Notes: generated by a model from the letters alone, not told the origin. DNA of 64,000 bases from Domibacillus indicus (GCF_000970685.1 NZ_LAJB01000007.1:434001-498000); one strand, 5' to 3'; counted from the first letter of the stretch, positions 17,337-26,554 are shown. Program-made: numbers and translations.

Positions 17337-17645
17337 TCAGCATACACGTTTTTGAATTTCGGAAGGGATTACTTTCTGGGAGGGCATGAGCCTTTCTAGT
17401 TCTTTTAGTTGTTTGACTGCTTCCTCGTAATGGACACTATCGTTGTATGTGGCTGAAAAGTACACAGATTCTGAAGAGCATTCAAGCAGGGCCTGAACGG
17501 TTATCGCTATTGCTTCACCACTGTCTTCATCCCCAATAGCAGCATCCGGCAAGGGGCTTTCCTGCTCACTTGTAAACAAGCTTTTCCTTCCGGCGGCCGA
17601 TTCAACAAGCTCGATAAAATCCTCCAGCGTTTCTGCGCGCTTCAT
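17337..17645 (-). CDS. Small hypothetical protein
   Basis: 102-aa acidic soluble protein, no family recognised. Start at 17645 (MKRAETLEDF) chosen because GAGGTGA lies six bases upstream; the frame is open to a GTG at 17738, which would add 31 residues. The C-terminal half is helical and charged (HYEEAVKQLKELERLM). A good terminator follows. No obvious partner gene; the glycine-rich-domain-like gene upstream is separated by a terminator-like stem. Confidence 0.65.
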   Translation of the reverse strand: MKRAETLEDFIELVESAAGRKSLFTSEQESPLPDAAIGDEDSGEAIAITVQALLECSSESVYFSATYNDSVHYEEAVKQLKELERLMPSQKVIPSEIQKRVC

Positions 17646-17788
17646 TTTCATCACCTCGTATGTACTGTTACCCTTTTTAATAAAATCAAACGTTCTTCTT
17701 TGATTTCCTTCAAAAACAAGCGTTTCCAGCGGTTTCACCCGGTTTTTCTTCCTTAAAACTGCTATAAAAAGAGACTAAAACGAATAAA

Positions 17789-17816
17789 TACCCCGCGGAT
17801 AAGCTCCAGCGGGGTA
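17789..17816 (-). terminator. Terminator of GRDP-like gene
   Basis: TACCCCGC / GCGGGGTA perfect 8-bp stem with a 12-base loop. On the minus strand it is followed by a T-rich stretch. Confidence 0.7.
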
Positions 17817-17831
17817 CCGTGTTTAAACTGT

Positions 17832-18791
17832 TTAACTGCTGCAGCCACCGCCGCAGCTGCTGCAGGAAGAGCCCCCTGAATCTGATGAACAATTCGAGGA
17901 ATCTGAATCGTGATGGGAGCCATTCCGGTCATCGTCATACCGCCGGCCATCGTACCCGCTGCAGGCATATCCAGCTGCTGAATCGTTTTCCTCTTCTTCA
18001 GGCTCATGGGCGGCTTCCATTGATGTATAAAGAAGCAGGAAAAGTGCTTGATCGCTGGCTGCTATGCCGCTTTTAGATTTTGAAAGAGGCGCTGCGGACC
18101 CACTCGTGACAAGTCTTTCCTTTGCAGTAATAAGCTGCCGGGCGATCTGCCTGGAAGCAGCACAGATCAGCTCACCATGCTGGGACACGTCCGCCTTGAA
18201 AAGCGTCTGCTCGATATAGCGTTCCAGCTCCTGCCCTCTCAGTTCTTCACATTCTAAAATAAATTCCCGGTTCAAAAGACTGTTCCCAAACGGTCCCTGA
18301 ATCTGCTCCGAGCCTGCATGAAAATCAAACAAAACGCTGTATACCAGCTCATACAAGGCCCGTTCATGACGGATAGAATGGTTTGTTTTCGACGCTTTCT
18401 CTGTCGGCGTATGATGAATCATCGCACCGTTAAATCGCTCACAAAATTCAGAATAATCCTTTGTAAATAAAATCATGTCATGCCAGATCGCATCCACTTT
18501 GGCACTGTACATTGGCACATTTTTCATGATTGCCGTCATACAGAAAAACCGCTTTAACTCAAGCTCATACCATTCATATTCCTGACTGGAAAGAGCTCCC
18601 TTTCCAATTAAACGCTCCTTTACCGACCCGGCCATTTGCTTATTCCATGCTTGCTCAAGCTTTCCCGCCAGCGGATCACCTTCCTTAAGACGCATCCCCA
18701 GCGTCTGTCGCAGCTCTTCCGGAAATTCCGGAAGGCTCTCTCTTTCCTTCATCCGCTTTCTTTTATTAAAGTAATTTATAATAAAAAACAT
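17832..18791 (-). CDS. GRDP/DUF1399-like protein with Ser/Cys/Gly-rich tail
   Basis: 319 aa. Residues about 75-130 contain FFCMTAIMKNVPMYSAKVDAIWHDMILFTKDYSEFCERFNG, which matches the glycine-rich-domain (DUF1399) family motif VDxxWHxHIL...YxxFC. The last 60 residues are low complexity: a Glu/Asp run, then GYDGRRYDDDRNG, and a Ser-Cys-Gly tail ending CSSCGGGCSS, as in many uncharacterised proteins with C-terminal CGGG tails. Function unknown. ATG at 18791 has AAGGGGG seven bases upstream. Not a transporter or secreted by sequence, apart from a mildly hydrophobic N-terminus (MFFIINYF). Confidence 0.75.
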   Translation of the reverse strand: MFFIINYFNKRKRMKERESLPEFPEELRQTLGMRLKEGDPLAGKLEQAWNKQMAGSVKERLIGKGALSSQEYEWYELELKRFFCMTAIMKNVPMYSAKVDAIWHDMILFTKDYSEFCERFNGAMIHHTPTEKASKTNHSIRHERALYELVYSVLFDFHAGSEQIQGPFGNSLLNREFILECEELRGQELERYIEQTLFKADVSQHGELICAASRQIARQLITAKERLVTSGSAAPLSKSKSGIAASDQALFLLLYTSMEAAHEPEEEENDSAAGYACSGYDGRRYDDDRNGSHHDSDSSNCSSDSGGSSCSSCGGGCSS

Positions 18792-18869
18792 CAAAAGCCC
18801 CCTTGCTGTTTCGATTCACTCATCGCCTGGTTTCATCCTAATAAATGCTTATGTATAAGCGGCCCTTTC

Positions 18870-19181
18870 CTATTCCAAAGCAATACCGCTGCCCTTTCTT
18901 TTATTGTACATGAACTGGTAAATAAAAACATCCGCTTTTTCAATATTGAAACACTCTTCAATAAATGCCATGTTTCCTTTCACAGGACCGGCAGCCACTT
19001 TTATCGGCCTCGCTGTTTTAAAAGGGCTGATGATCAAAATCTCGCCCATTGTATAGACTGAGCATTTAATGAATGGAATAAAGCAGACCGAATATAATGA
19101 ACAGGGTGCTAAAAACCTCTCCTTGACTGCCAGAAGGGATTTATTTAAAGTAAAAAAGGTATAAAGATCTAGGATTTTCAT
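18870..19181 (-). CDS. Doubtful hypothetical protein
   Basis: 103-codon frame beginning MKILDLYTFFTLNKS; the residue mix is protein-like (FIEECFNIEKADVFIYQFM). There is no good ribosome binding site (TAATAGG only) and no recognised family. It lies between the divergent GRDP-like and M48 genes, so it occupies what would otherwise be the M48 promoter region. Could be real or chance. Confidence 0.35.
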   Translation of the reverse strand: MKILDLYTFFTLNKSLLAVKERFLAPCSLYSVCFIPFIKCSVYTMGEILIISPFKTARPIKVAAGPVKGNMAFIEECFNIEKADVFIYQFMYNKRKGSGIALE

Positions 19182-19240
19182 CCTATTAGATATATTACTT
19201 TGAATCCACGGCAATTTTTTTTAGTGAAAGGAAGAGCTTA

Positions 19241-20509
19241 TTGAAGAAATTTTTATTTGGCTTTTTTATTTTCTATCTTTTGTATGCAGCTGGCATCAGT
19301 GTGTATTTGTTAAATCTCGAGCCGGGCTATGTGCCGGCTGAATATGCCGGCACGAGTGCAGATCCAAAAGAATTTATGACGAAAAGCGAGATTGAAGAAG
19401 CACACCATTTAGATCTTATCCAGTATTTTACGTTCTTTTTACAAACACCGCTTGATGTGGTGCTGGTGCTATTCTTTATGATGATCTCGGTTAAATTGCG
19501 CAATCAGGCCATTGCCCGGTTTCGTAAATCGTTTTGGCAGATCAGCTTTTATTATTTCTTTTTCAGCCTGGTGCTGACACTTTTGTATCTGCCGCTTGAC
19601 TTTTTCTTTTATAAACTGTCGCGAGAATACGGCCTGTCCAGCCAGTCTCTGGCGTCATGGCTCGGCGATATGGGCATCAGCTTTGGCCTGGATATGGTTA
19701 TGGGCATTCCACTTATTTGGCTGCTTTTTTTCGCTATCAGAAAATTCCCAAAAAAGTGGTGGCTTGCTGCATGGGCTGCGTCACTGCCGTTGACTATTCT
19801 GCTTATGTTTATTGCACCCGTCTTTATTGAGCCGCTTTTCAATGAGTATAAGCCGCTGGAAAACGGCAAAATCAAAGCGGAGATTCAGCAGCTCGCAGAT
19901 GAAGCTGGTATTCCCAATGCAAAAATTTTGGAGATGAATATGTCCAAGCAAACAAATACAATCAATGCGTTTGTCAATGGCTTCGGCAGCAACATGCAGA
20001 TTGTGCTTGGCGACACAGCCATTAATGAGTTAGACGTCGACGAACTTAAATTTGTGATGGCACATGAAATTGCCCATTATAAAATGAACCATATTTACAA
20101 AGGCCTGGCGCTGCAGGTGATCGTCAGCTTCTTTACCGCCTTTGTAACGTTCTGCTTATTTAATTGGGTACGCGAAAAATGGGGACACCGATGGGGAATT
20201 AAAAATCAGCAGGATATCGCGGTCCTGCCGCTGTTGATTACCTCGTTCAGCATTATTTCCTTCCTGGCTTCCCCAATTGACCACTGGCAAAGCCGGCATT
20301 TTGAAGTGGAGGCTGACCGCTATGCAATTGAAGCAGCAGGAAACAGAGAAGCTGCTATTACCGCTTTTCAAAAACTAACAATAAACTCAAAATCAACCGG
20401 CTATGAACCAGCTGTCATTCATTATATTATGGGTTCACATCCCCGTATTACGGAACGAATTGATTTTCTTGAAAATTACGATGCGAGTGATTCCGGGAAA
20501 GCCGATTGA
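19241..20509 (+). CDS. M48 family membrane metalloprotease (Ste24/YhfN-like)
   Basis: 422-aa polytopic protease of the CAAX-protease/Ste24 type. About five to six membrane segments, and a zinc site HEIAHYKMNH near residue 275, with the third zinc ligand in EVEADRYAIEA near residue 352. An N-terminal Ste24-like segment (EYAGTSADPKEFMTKSEIEE) is followed by transmembrane helices. Length agrees with YhfN of B. subtilis. It probably degrades or matures membrane proteins; the substrate is unknown. TTG start with AAAGGAAGAG seven bases upstream. Alone on the plus strand, ending at a strong convergent hairpin. Confidence 0.93.
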   Translation: MKKFLFGFFIFYLLYAAGISVYLLNLEPGYVPAEYAGTSADPKEFMTKSEIEEAHHLDLIQYFTFFLQTPLDVVLVLFFMMISVKLRNQAIARFRKSFWQISFYYFFFSLVLTLLYLPLDFFFYKLSREYGLSSQSLASWLGDMGISFGLDMVMGIPLIWLLFFAIRKFPKKWWLAAWAASLPLTILLMFIAPVFIEPLFNEYKPLENGKIKAEIQQLADEAGIPNAKILEMNMSKQTNTINAFVNGFGSNMQIVLGDTAINELDVDELKFVMAHEIAHYKMNHIYKGLALQVIVSFFTAFVTFCLFNWVREKWGHRWGIKNQQDIAVLPLLITSFSIISFLASPIDHWQSRHFEVEADRYAIEAAGNREAAITAFQKLTINSKSTGYEPAVIHYIMGSHPRITERIDFLENYDASDSGKAD

Positions 20510-20525
20510 AGATGGCACACAAATT

Positions 20526-20570
20526 CAAGCACCAAAACGGCCCGCTCAATGCGGGCTGTTTTGGTGCTTG
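20526..20570. terminator. Long convergent hairpin
   Basis: CAAGCACCAAAAC-GGCCCGC / GCGGGC-GTTTTGGTGCTTG, about 19 bp with a TCAAT loop. It lies between the convergent M48 and GGDEF genes. It has no clear U tract, so termination strength is uncertain. Confidence 0.65.
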
Positions 20571-20606
20571 ACAAACGCTTGCTTTCGGCTTTCCTGCTCC
20601 TCCCCT

Positions 20607-22154
20607 TTAAGAAAGTGTCTGTACACAGTTGCGGCCATTCCGCTTAGCAGCGTACAAAGCCTGATCGGCTTCTCTCATCAGCATTTGAACCGGTGATTCT
20701 ATACTGCCGGCTTCAATCCATACCTGTGAAATACCAAAACTTGATGTAACATTCAGTGCCTTGTCTTCCACATATACAGTAGCTTCAGCAATAGCCGTCC
20801 GGAGGGCTTCTGCCCGTTCGTTTGCATCAGCCAAAGATGTATGCGGCAAAAAAATAATAAATTCTTCTCCGCCATAACGGGCCAGCAAATCTTGTGAGCG
20901 CATGCTTTTCCGGGCCGTTTCCGCTACTTTCATGAGAACAAGATCTCCTGCCTCATGGCCAAATGTGTCATTCACCTGCTTAAAATGATCTATATCAAAC
21001 ATGATCAGTGATACGCTGTCCCCTTTTTCTTTTATTCCGAAGCAGGCTGCTTCTGCCTGTTCAAGAAAAAAGGTCCTGTTCAAAAGGCCGGTTAAGCCAT
21101 CTGTTCTGGCAAGCTTTTGCAGCTGCTCCTCCATTTGCACCCGCTCTGTTATATTAATAAACATAACAATTTTGCCGACAGGCTCCTTTTTTTTATTGAG
21201 CAGAGAAGCAAAGCGGATGTGGAAATGCAGCTTCCTGCTTCCTTGAATGAGTTTGTAATCACCTTCCTGCCCGCTCTGCAGAATGTCGGCCAGCTGCTTA
21301 TCAAAGCCGAGTATCTCTTTTAAAGGCCTGCCAATGGCATCATCCGTTAAAAATGGAAGCAGCGGCTTCATTGCCCGGTTGTAATCTACGATCATTTCTC
21401 TCTGGTCCAGTACCAGTACGCCTTCTTCTAAACTCTCAAATATGGTTTCCCGTGCGACCGGCACCACATCAAACATACGGAACCGCAGCAGAGCTGCTCC
21501 ATGAAATAAAAATGACGCACACATAAAGACCGGCCCGAAATCAAGACCGCCGCTCAAGCCGCTCAGGTAAAAAAGAGTTCCCGCCACCGGGATTAAAATA
21601 CCGATGCCCATCATTAAAATTTGTATATGAAAACGGGACGAAACTCTTTTCAGCTGGCTGAGCAGGATCCAGGCGCCAGCCAGTACACAAAAATAGAGAA
21701 AAACAGTCTGGACCCAGAACCATGGACCTCCTTCCAGCCTGGCAACCGGATGTCCCATATTTCTGCCCAGGCCGACAGACGTGTAATAAAAATGATGATA
21801 CGAATTTGTCCAATTCAGCATAACTGTGATAACCGGAATTCCAAAAAGAACGGCATACATCCACTTTCTTGGCTTTCGGGCAGCATAATCAGCGCACATA
21901 AGCAATGTGACGGCCGGCAAAAAAGCAATGGCCAGGTATTCAACTGCTACCCAGAACAAAATTTTCTCAAGCGTATCCGATGTTAACTCGAATGCATATG
22001 TTAAAGCGAAAAAAGCGGCCAAAAATGCAGCCGCGCAAAAATACTTTCCGCCGGGTGCATGCCTGATCTTAATAAATGCATAAATTCCTAAAAACGAACT
22101 GACGGAGGCACCTGCAATTAACGCAATTATGTATAGCAGCAGCTGATGCGGCAT
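20607..22154 (-). CDS. Diguanylate cyclase (7TM-PAS-GGDEF)
   Basis: 515 aa. An N-terminal region of about seven membrane helices (residues 1-215, histidine-kinase N-terminal 7TM type) is followed by a PAS domain (FESLEEGVLVLDQREMIVDYN to FINITERVQMEEQL) and a GGDEF domain (LARTDGLTGLLNRTFF, DIDHFKQVNDTFGHEAGD, RYGGEEF). The active-site motif GGEEF and the product-inhibition site RSQD five residues before it are intact, so it should make c-di-GMP from two GTP. ATG at 22154 has GTGAGGG upstream; the frame extends to a TTG at 22175. Lies about 4 kb from the c-di-GMP riboswitch. Confidence 0.93.
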   Translation of the reverse strand: MPHQLLLYIIALIAGASVSSFLGIYAFIKIRHAPGGKYFCAAAFLAAFFALTYAFELTSDTLEKILFWVAVEYLAIAFLPAVTLLMCADYAARKPRKWMYAVLFGIPVITVMLNWTNSYHHFYYTSVGLGRNMGHPVARLEGGPWFWVQTVFLYFCVLAGAWILLSQLKRVSSRFHIQILMMGIGILIPVAGTLFYLSGLSGGLDFGPVFMCASFLFHGAALLRFRMFDVVPVARETIFESLEEGVLVLDQREMIVDYNRAMKPLLPFLTDDAIGRPLKEILGFDKQLADILQSGQEGDYKLIQGSRKLHFHIRFASLLNKKKEPVGKIVMFINITERVQMEEQLQKLARTDGLTGLLNRTFFLEQAEAACFGIKEKGDSVSLIMFDIDHFKQVNDTFGHEAGDLVLMKVAETARKSMRSQDLLARYGGEEFIIFLPHTSLADANERAEALRTAIAEATVYVEDKALNVTSSFGISQVWIEAGSIESPVQMLMREADQALYAAKRNGRNCVQTLS

Positions 22155-22428
22155 TTCTGTTCCCTCACTTGGCAAAAAGTATAATAGTATCTATTAATAT
22201 ATCATTTCACTTTTATTTTTTGTTGATTTATTTCCAAAACGAGTAAAACTCTTCTAAATTTAATTCTTTTTTTAGATTTACAGATACTCACTCATTTTCG
22301 TTTTCATTTAAAATGATTCCGGCAGCCTTTACCGCTGCTCTCTTACAATGTCTTTGCCTGCCATCGGTAACCTGGCGGCGGCTCCTGAGTATGATGAAAC
22401 AGAGTAAAAAAGCGAAGGGGCGAAAGAA

Positions 22429-23325
22429 GTGAAAATAGATGCAGTATTTGAGGGCGGCGGTGTAAAAGGATTTTCTTATATTGGCGCTGTCCAGGTATTG
22501 GAAAAATCCGGCTATGTATGGAACCAGCTGGCGGGATCTTCTGTTGGTTCTATTACAGCGGCCCTGCTGGCCGCTGGCTTTACTGGAGAGGAAATGAAGG
22601 AGTATTTTCTTAAATTCCCTCTTGACCAGTTAGGAAAAAAAAGTGGAATCAGCCGTATCCCTTTTCTTGGACCCGCATTAAGCCTGGAATTTTTAAATGG
22701 AATTTATTCACTAAGCCCTTTAGAAGCGTCGCTGGTCAGTGCCTTAAAAACAAAAGGAAAGGTTACCTTTGGCGACCTTCCTGAAAACAAACTAAAAATT
22801 GTCGTGTCCGATATTACCCAAAACCGAATGGCGATCCTTCCTGATGACCTCCCGCTTTATCACCTTAGCCCTGATGAATTTCCAATCGCCCGGGCAGTTA
22901 CAATGAGTGCAAGTGTACCCTTTTTTTTCAAGCCTCTTACATTGGATGGAAACCTTATCGTTGACGGCAGCCTGTTGAGCAATTACCCGATCTGGCTGTT
23001 TGATTCAAAGGAAACACCGAGATGGCCGACCTTTGGGTTCCGCCTGTCGGGATCTCCCCGGGTACATCAGCAAAAGAAAGTAAAAGGGCTAGTCGATATT
23101 TCTCTTGCATTGATTAAAACGATGATGGAAGCCCATGATAAACGGTATATTGAATCGCATAATGCAGCCAGAACGATCTTTATTAAAGGGATTCCTGTCT
23201 CCACTACTCAATTCGATATTTCCAATGAAGAAAAGCTTCAGCTGATTGAGCTGGGAAAACAAGCGGCAGAGGAATTTTTAGCAAAGTGGAACTTTACCGA
23301 ATATATCCACCGCTACCGGGCGTAA
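22429..23325 (+). CDS. Patatin-like phospholipase
   Basis: 298-aa cytosolic acyl hydrolase. Oxyanion motif EGGGVKGFSYIGA at the N-terminus, nucleophile elbow GSSVG (Ser near residue 38) and catalytic Asp in VDGSLLSNYP (near 180). This is the Ser-Asp dyad arrangement of patatins, as in B. subtilis YqhO-like proteins. Lipid substrate unknown. GTG start with AAGGGGCG upstream. Ends at a bidirectional terminator shared with the convergent DUF418 gene. Confidence 0.92.
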   Translation: MKIDAVFEGGGVKGFSYIGAVQVLEKSGYVWNQLAGSSVGSITAALLAAGFTGEEMKEYFLKFPLDQLGKKSGISRIPFLGPALSLEFLNGIYSLSPLEASLVSALKTKGKVTFGDLPENKLKIVVSDITQNRMAILPDDLPLYHLSPDEFPIARAVTMSASVPFFFKPLTLDGNLIVDGSLLSNYPIWLFDSKETPRWPTFGFRLSGSPRVHQQKKVKGLVDISLALIKTMMEAHDKRYIESHNAARTIFIKGIPVSTTQFDISNEEKLQLIELGKQAAEEFLAKWNFTEYIHRYRA

Positions 23326-23355
23326 TCTCTTCTCTATAAGAAGTATTCATAAAAA

Positions 23356-23379
23356 AGAAGCAGGCTTCTCCCTGCTTCT
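23356..23379. terminator. Bidirectional terminator
   Basis: AGAAGCAGG / CCTGCTTCT stem with A run before and T-rich run after, between convergent genes. Confidence 0.8.
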
Positions 23380-23386
23380 TCCTGTC

Positions 23387-24616
23387 CTATGAAATGGTCT
23401 TTGTTTCTTTTTCTTTTTCGGCGGGTGCCGCCTTTTTTATGGATGGAAAATATCCGTAAGTAAGCGAACGCCACAGCCATTCAAACGGGCCGAATGCAAA
23501 CTTCTTCATCCAAAAATAGCTGTATGCCACCTGAAGCACATAAATAACAAGGCAGATAAGCGTTCCTGTACCCAGGCCGACTTTCCCATAAAAATCGAGT
23601 ACGAGAAAAAGGAAAAAGCAAATAATTGTCTGTAATAGATAATTAGTCAGCGCCATCTGCCCTACATAACCAAGTGGACGGAGGCGTTTTTGCCACTTTG
23701 CTTTTTGCGTCAGCAGCATAAGTGAAGTTATATAAAAAAAGCATAATGTAAAGCCGCTTAAGCTGACCAGCAGCTCCTCAACGGTGCTCTGGTAATAGCC
23801 GCCGTCAATCCATGACAGCCTTAATGCAGCCAGGCTGGCAGAAAGCGGAATGCTTATCAGCAGTGCAGTGCGCCAGATTTTCTTAACAAGCGGTAAGTAA
23901 GGCGTGCCGGGCTGAAAAATGCCTATTTTCCCCGCATAAAGCCCAAGCAGAAACATGGCCAAAACCGGCAGCATAGAAAGCGGGAGCTGTGCTGTAATCA
24001 ACGGAATCTCTTTGTCAAAGCGGTACGCGATCCATTCCAGATAGCCGGCTTCTTCATACATCGCCACATATGTTGGGAATTCTTCTGATTTCTTTTCTTC
24101 AAAAGCCATTTTTAATTGTTCAAATGATTCGTTAGGCATAAAGAAAGGAACGGCCAGAACAAGGTGGCAGGCTGCGAGCAAGCTGCCTGCCCAAACTAAA
24201 AGAGTTTTATTTTTCCGCTTATAAAATAAAAGCAGCAGCAGGCCGGTAATTGCATACGTATGCAGGATATCCCCGGACCATAATAAAATAAAGTGGGCCG
24301 TCCCGATCAGCAGCAGCACAGTCAGCCTTCTCGTAAATAAGCGATTGGTCTGCATGCCTTTTTTCTCGGCCCGGCTCATAAAAATGTAGAAGCCCAGGCC
24401 AAACAGAAACGAAAAAATCGTATAAAACTTCGCTTCCACAAACATCTGCAAAAACAGGGTGAGCCAGAAATCTTTTTCCTCTTCCCCGAGCCCCTGAAAT
24501 ACAACGGGTGAGTGAAAAGAAGGCATATTGACCAAAAAAATGCCCAACAGAGCAAAGCCTCGAATAATATCGATCGTCAAAATCCTTTCGCTGGCAGATA
24601 ACGGTGCGGATTTCAT
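23387..24616 (-). CDS. DUF418 family membrane protein
   Basis: 409-aa polytopic membrane protein, about ten helices. N-terminal SERILTIDIIRGFALLGIFLVNMPSF is the hallmark of the YeiB/DUF418 group, and the C-terminal DUF418 domain includes LRPLGYVGQMALTNYLLQTIICFFLF and GPFEWLWRSLTYG. Related to heparan-alpha-glucosaminide acetyltransferase-like membrane acyltransferases; its own reaction is unknown. No close operon partners. Confidence 0.9.
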   Translation of the reverse strand: MKSAPLSASERILTIDIIRGFALLGIFLVNMPSFHSPVVFQGLGEEEKDFWLTLFLQMFVEAKFYTIFSFLFGLGFYIFMSRAEKKGMQTNRLFTRRLTVLLLIGTAHFILLWSGDILHTYAITGLLLLLFYKRKNKTLLVWAGSLLAACHLVLAVPFFMPNESFEQLKMAFEEKKSEEFPTYVAMYEEAGYLEWIAYRFDKEIPLITAQLPLSMLPVLAMFLLGLYAGKIGIFQPGTPYLPLVKKIWRTALLISIPLSASLAALRLSWIDGGYYQSTVEELLVSLSGFTLCFFYITSLMLLTQKAKWQKRLRPLGYVGQMALTNYLLQTIICFFLFLVLDFYGKVGLGTGTLICLVIYVLQVAYSYFWMKKFAFGPFEWLWRSLTYGYFPSIKKAAPAEKEKETKTIS

Positions 24617-24782
24617 TTTCTCAGCTCCCTATTTTAGTTTTGCTGTTCGCCTGAACAAACACTGCTTTTCCTCTGTATCTTTATTCAGCTTATGAAAACA
24701 CATGAATATACAGAATATTTCCGCGGGCTTTTTGATAGAAAGAAAAACATTTTTATTCTAAGGACAGAAATCTATCAAACAA

Positions 24783-24822
24783 AAAACAAAGCGGGCTGTA
24801 ACTGGCTTTACCGCTTTGTTTT
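24783..24822 (-). terminator. Terminator of padR operon
   Basis: AAAACAAAGCGG / CCGCTTTGTTTT stem with T run on both strands, 22 bases after the DUF4097 stop. Confidence 0.85.
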
Positions 24823-24843
24823 CGATTTTGGTAATCCCGCCGG

Positions 24844-25641
24844 CTAGTTTATTACCTCGATTTTCCCATTGTTTGTAGCCAATTTAATTATATTTTCCCC
24901 TTTTCCAAACCGGGCGTTGCCATCGTACTGATCAAGAATATTAATGGACCCGTTATCTTTATGCACATCAAAAGTAGTGTTTGTCGGTTCTTTTTCCGAT
25001 TCAACGGTAATTTCTCCATTGTTCGTTACAAGCTGCATCGGCCGGTCAAGATCCTCCGTCAGTACCTTTATACGGCCATTGATGACTTTTCCTTCAATGA
25101 TACCGTCTACATGGTCAAGAAAAATTTCTCCGTTATCGGCCTCCACTTTTACATTTTGTGATGTGATATCCTCTCCGGCCACTTTTCCGTTATCTATCCG
25201 CATCTGCACGTTTTGAGCTGCCAGTTCACTCACCTTTACCCGGCCGTTATTGTTTTTTACATACAGCGACTCATATGTTTTTTCCGGAAGATACACGTTT
25301 AGTGTTATATGCGTCAAAACGAAATCCATCGTGTAAAATTTTTTTTGTTTTTCATCAAGTTCTACAACCAGTGTATCTCCCTCTACGTCTGCGCGGAAAA
25401 CCAGTTCACTGCTCGGCTTTTGTTTTCCCGTCAATTCCACTTTCGCAGACGATCCCGGCACAGGAACGATATTCACATCTGCATTATCTGTATCCAGCTG
25501 TACCTCATTAATTGAATTCTCATTGAATGTTTTCTCTTCTGATACCTGGACAGCTGTATTTGCCCGGCTGAATGTCAGTACACTTCCTGCTCCGCCTACA
25601 AGCAGCAGAATCAATGCGAGAATCGATAATTTCTTAATCAT
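24844..25641 (-). CDS. DUF4097 (LiaG-like) exported protein
   Basis: 265 aa. N-terminal signal or anchor (LSILALILLLVGGAGSVLTF) is followed by a repetitive beta-helix region with recurring NNGxI/NGRIKV units (NNNGRVKVSEL, DNGKVAGEDI, DNGEIFLDHV, NGRIKVLTED, NNGEITVESE, NNGKIEVIN). This is the DUF4097/putative adhesin fold seen in LiaG and YvlB-type envelope proteins. It would sit on the outer side of the membrane. It overlaps the preceding DUF1700 gene by eight bases, so the two are translationally coupled. Probably part of envelope-stress signalling with the PadR regulator. Confidence 0.88.
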   Translation of the reverse strand: MIKKLSILALILLLVGGAGSVLTFSRANTAVQVSEEKTFNENSINEVQLDTDNADVNIVPVPGSSAKVELTGKQKPSSELVFRADVEGDTLVVELDEKQKKFYTMDFVLTHITLNVYLPEKTYESLYVKNNNGRVKVSELAAQNVQMRIDNGKVAGEDITSQNVKVEADNGEIFLDHVDGIIEGKVINGRIKVLTEDLDRPMQLVTNNGEITVESEKEPTNTTFDVHKDNGSINILDQYDGNARFGKGENIIKLATNNGKIEVIN

Positions 25642-26203
25642 GCCGCAGTCCGCCTTTCACAAAAGATGCATTAAATTTCAAATACCGGATAAACCCTCTC
25701 ATTACAGATTTCGTCGCAAAAAACATACCGATCAAAATAAACAAACCGATGCCGCAAAGAGCCATGGAAGTAAAAAGATCAAACCATACAAATGTGCCCA
25801 GATTAATAACCGCACTAACAAGAACAAGCAGCGGTGAAGCGACTAAAGATACTCCCATCAGCCACCCGGACAGTACGAATCCCATCAGTGCCACAAAAGG
25901 AGCCAGCACGATAATTAAGTTGAAAAAACCAAGCCCAATAACAGCCCATACTGCCCTCATCACATTGCCTGCGGTTGCAGTTGTTCTCGCTCTTTCTACT
26001 TGATGGGAAGCGGCCAGCTCTTTTCCGATCTGGCGGGGCGAGCCGAGTGCGGAAGCAATTTCCTCCTCCGATTTTCCTTCCTCAAGCCCACTGGCAAAGT
26101 ATTCTTCGTAATCCTGCAAAATATCACGCCGTTCTTCCTGCGAAAGTCCCTGCAGCGCTGAATCGAGCTGCTGCAAAAATTGTTTCTTATTCACTTGATC
26201 CAC
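25634..26203 (-). CDS. DUF1700 family membrane protein
   Basis: 189 aa. Soluble N-terminal domain with MDQVNKKQFLQQLDSALQGL, EERRDILQDYEEYFASGLEEG and IASALGSPRQIGKEL, the DUF1700 (HAAS-like) pattern, then about four membrane helices. Such proteins commonly pair with PadR regulators in Bacillus and may hold or sense envelope components. Overlaps padR by 17 bases and the DUF4097 gene by eight, giving a compact three-gene operon. Confidence 0.9.
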   Translation of the reverse strand: MDQVNKKQFLQQLDSALQGLSQEERRDILQDYEEYFASGLEEGKSEEEIASALGSPRQIGKELAASHQVERARTTATAGNVMRAVWAVIGLGFFNLIIVLAPFVALMGFVLSGWLMGVSLVASPLLVLVSAVINLGTFVWFDLFTSMALCGIGLFILIGMFFATKSVMRGFIRYLKFNASFVKGGLRHD

Positions 26204-26510
26204 CCTCTTTAATTAATTGATTGACCCCTCTGGTAAATTCATTCCATTCTTCAATCAGCTTATGAAGGTACTCTCTCCCTTTGTCCGTTAATGTGTAATA
26301 CTTGCGCGAAGGACCTTCGGTTGATTCCTGCAGGTAGGTCGTAAAGTATTCTTCTTTTGTCAGCCGTCTTAGCAGCGGGTAAACCGAACCTTCCGATATT
26401 TCAATCTGGTCCGAAATCTTCTGCACCAGCTCGTAGCCGTAACGATCCTGCTTTTCCAGGAGCACCAATACACACAATTCAAGAACCCCTTTTTTAAATT
26501 GGACGTTCAA
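26187..26510 (-). CDS. PadR family transcriptional regulator
   Basis: 107-aa winged-helix repressor. VQFKKGVLELCVLVLLEKQDRYGYELVQKI and ISEGSVYPLLRRLTKEEYF are the PadR recognition helices and wing; the short C-terminal helix (REYLHKLIEEWNEFTRGV) is the dimerisation part of PadR-s2 proteins. First gene of an operon with DUF1700 and DUF4097 proteins, which it probably autoregulates through the dyad just upstream. Confidence 0.93.
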   Translation of the reverse strand: MNVQFKKGVLELCVLVLLEKQDRYGYELVQKISDQIEISEGSVYPLLRRLTKEEYFTTYLQESTEGPSRKYYTLTDKGREYLHKLIEEWNEFTRGVNQLIKEGGSSE

Positions 26511-26529
26511 CTGTTTTTCACCTCTTTCC

Positions 26530-26554
26530 CACTACTATATATTGTGTAGTAGTG
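26530..26554 (-). promoter_or_regulatory. Dyad upstream of padR (likely operator)
   Basis: CACTACTA (26530-26537) and TAGTAGTG (26547-26554) form a perfect 8-bp inverted repeat, 20 bases before the padR start. The position suits autorepression. Confidence 0.6.

Noticed and set aside
22312-22432. 39-codon frame before the patatin-like gene
   Set aside because: Ends inside the start of the next gene but has no SD and a composition like non-coding DNA.
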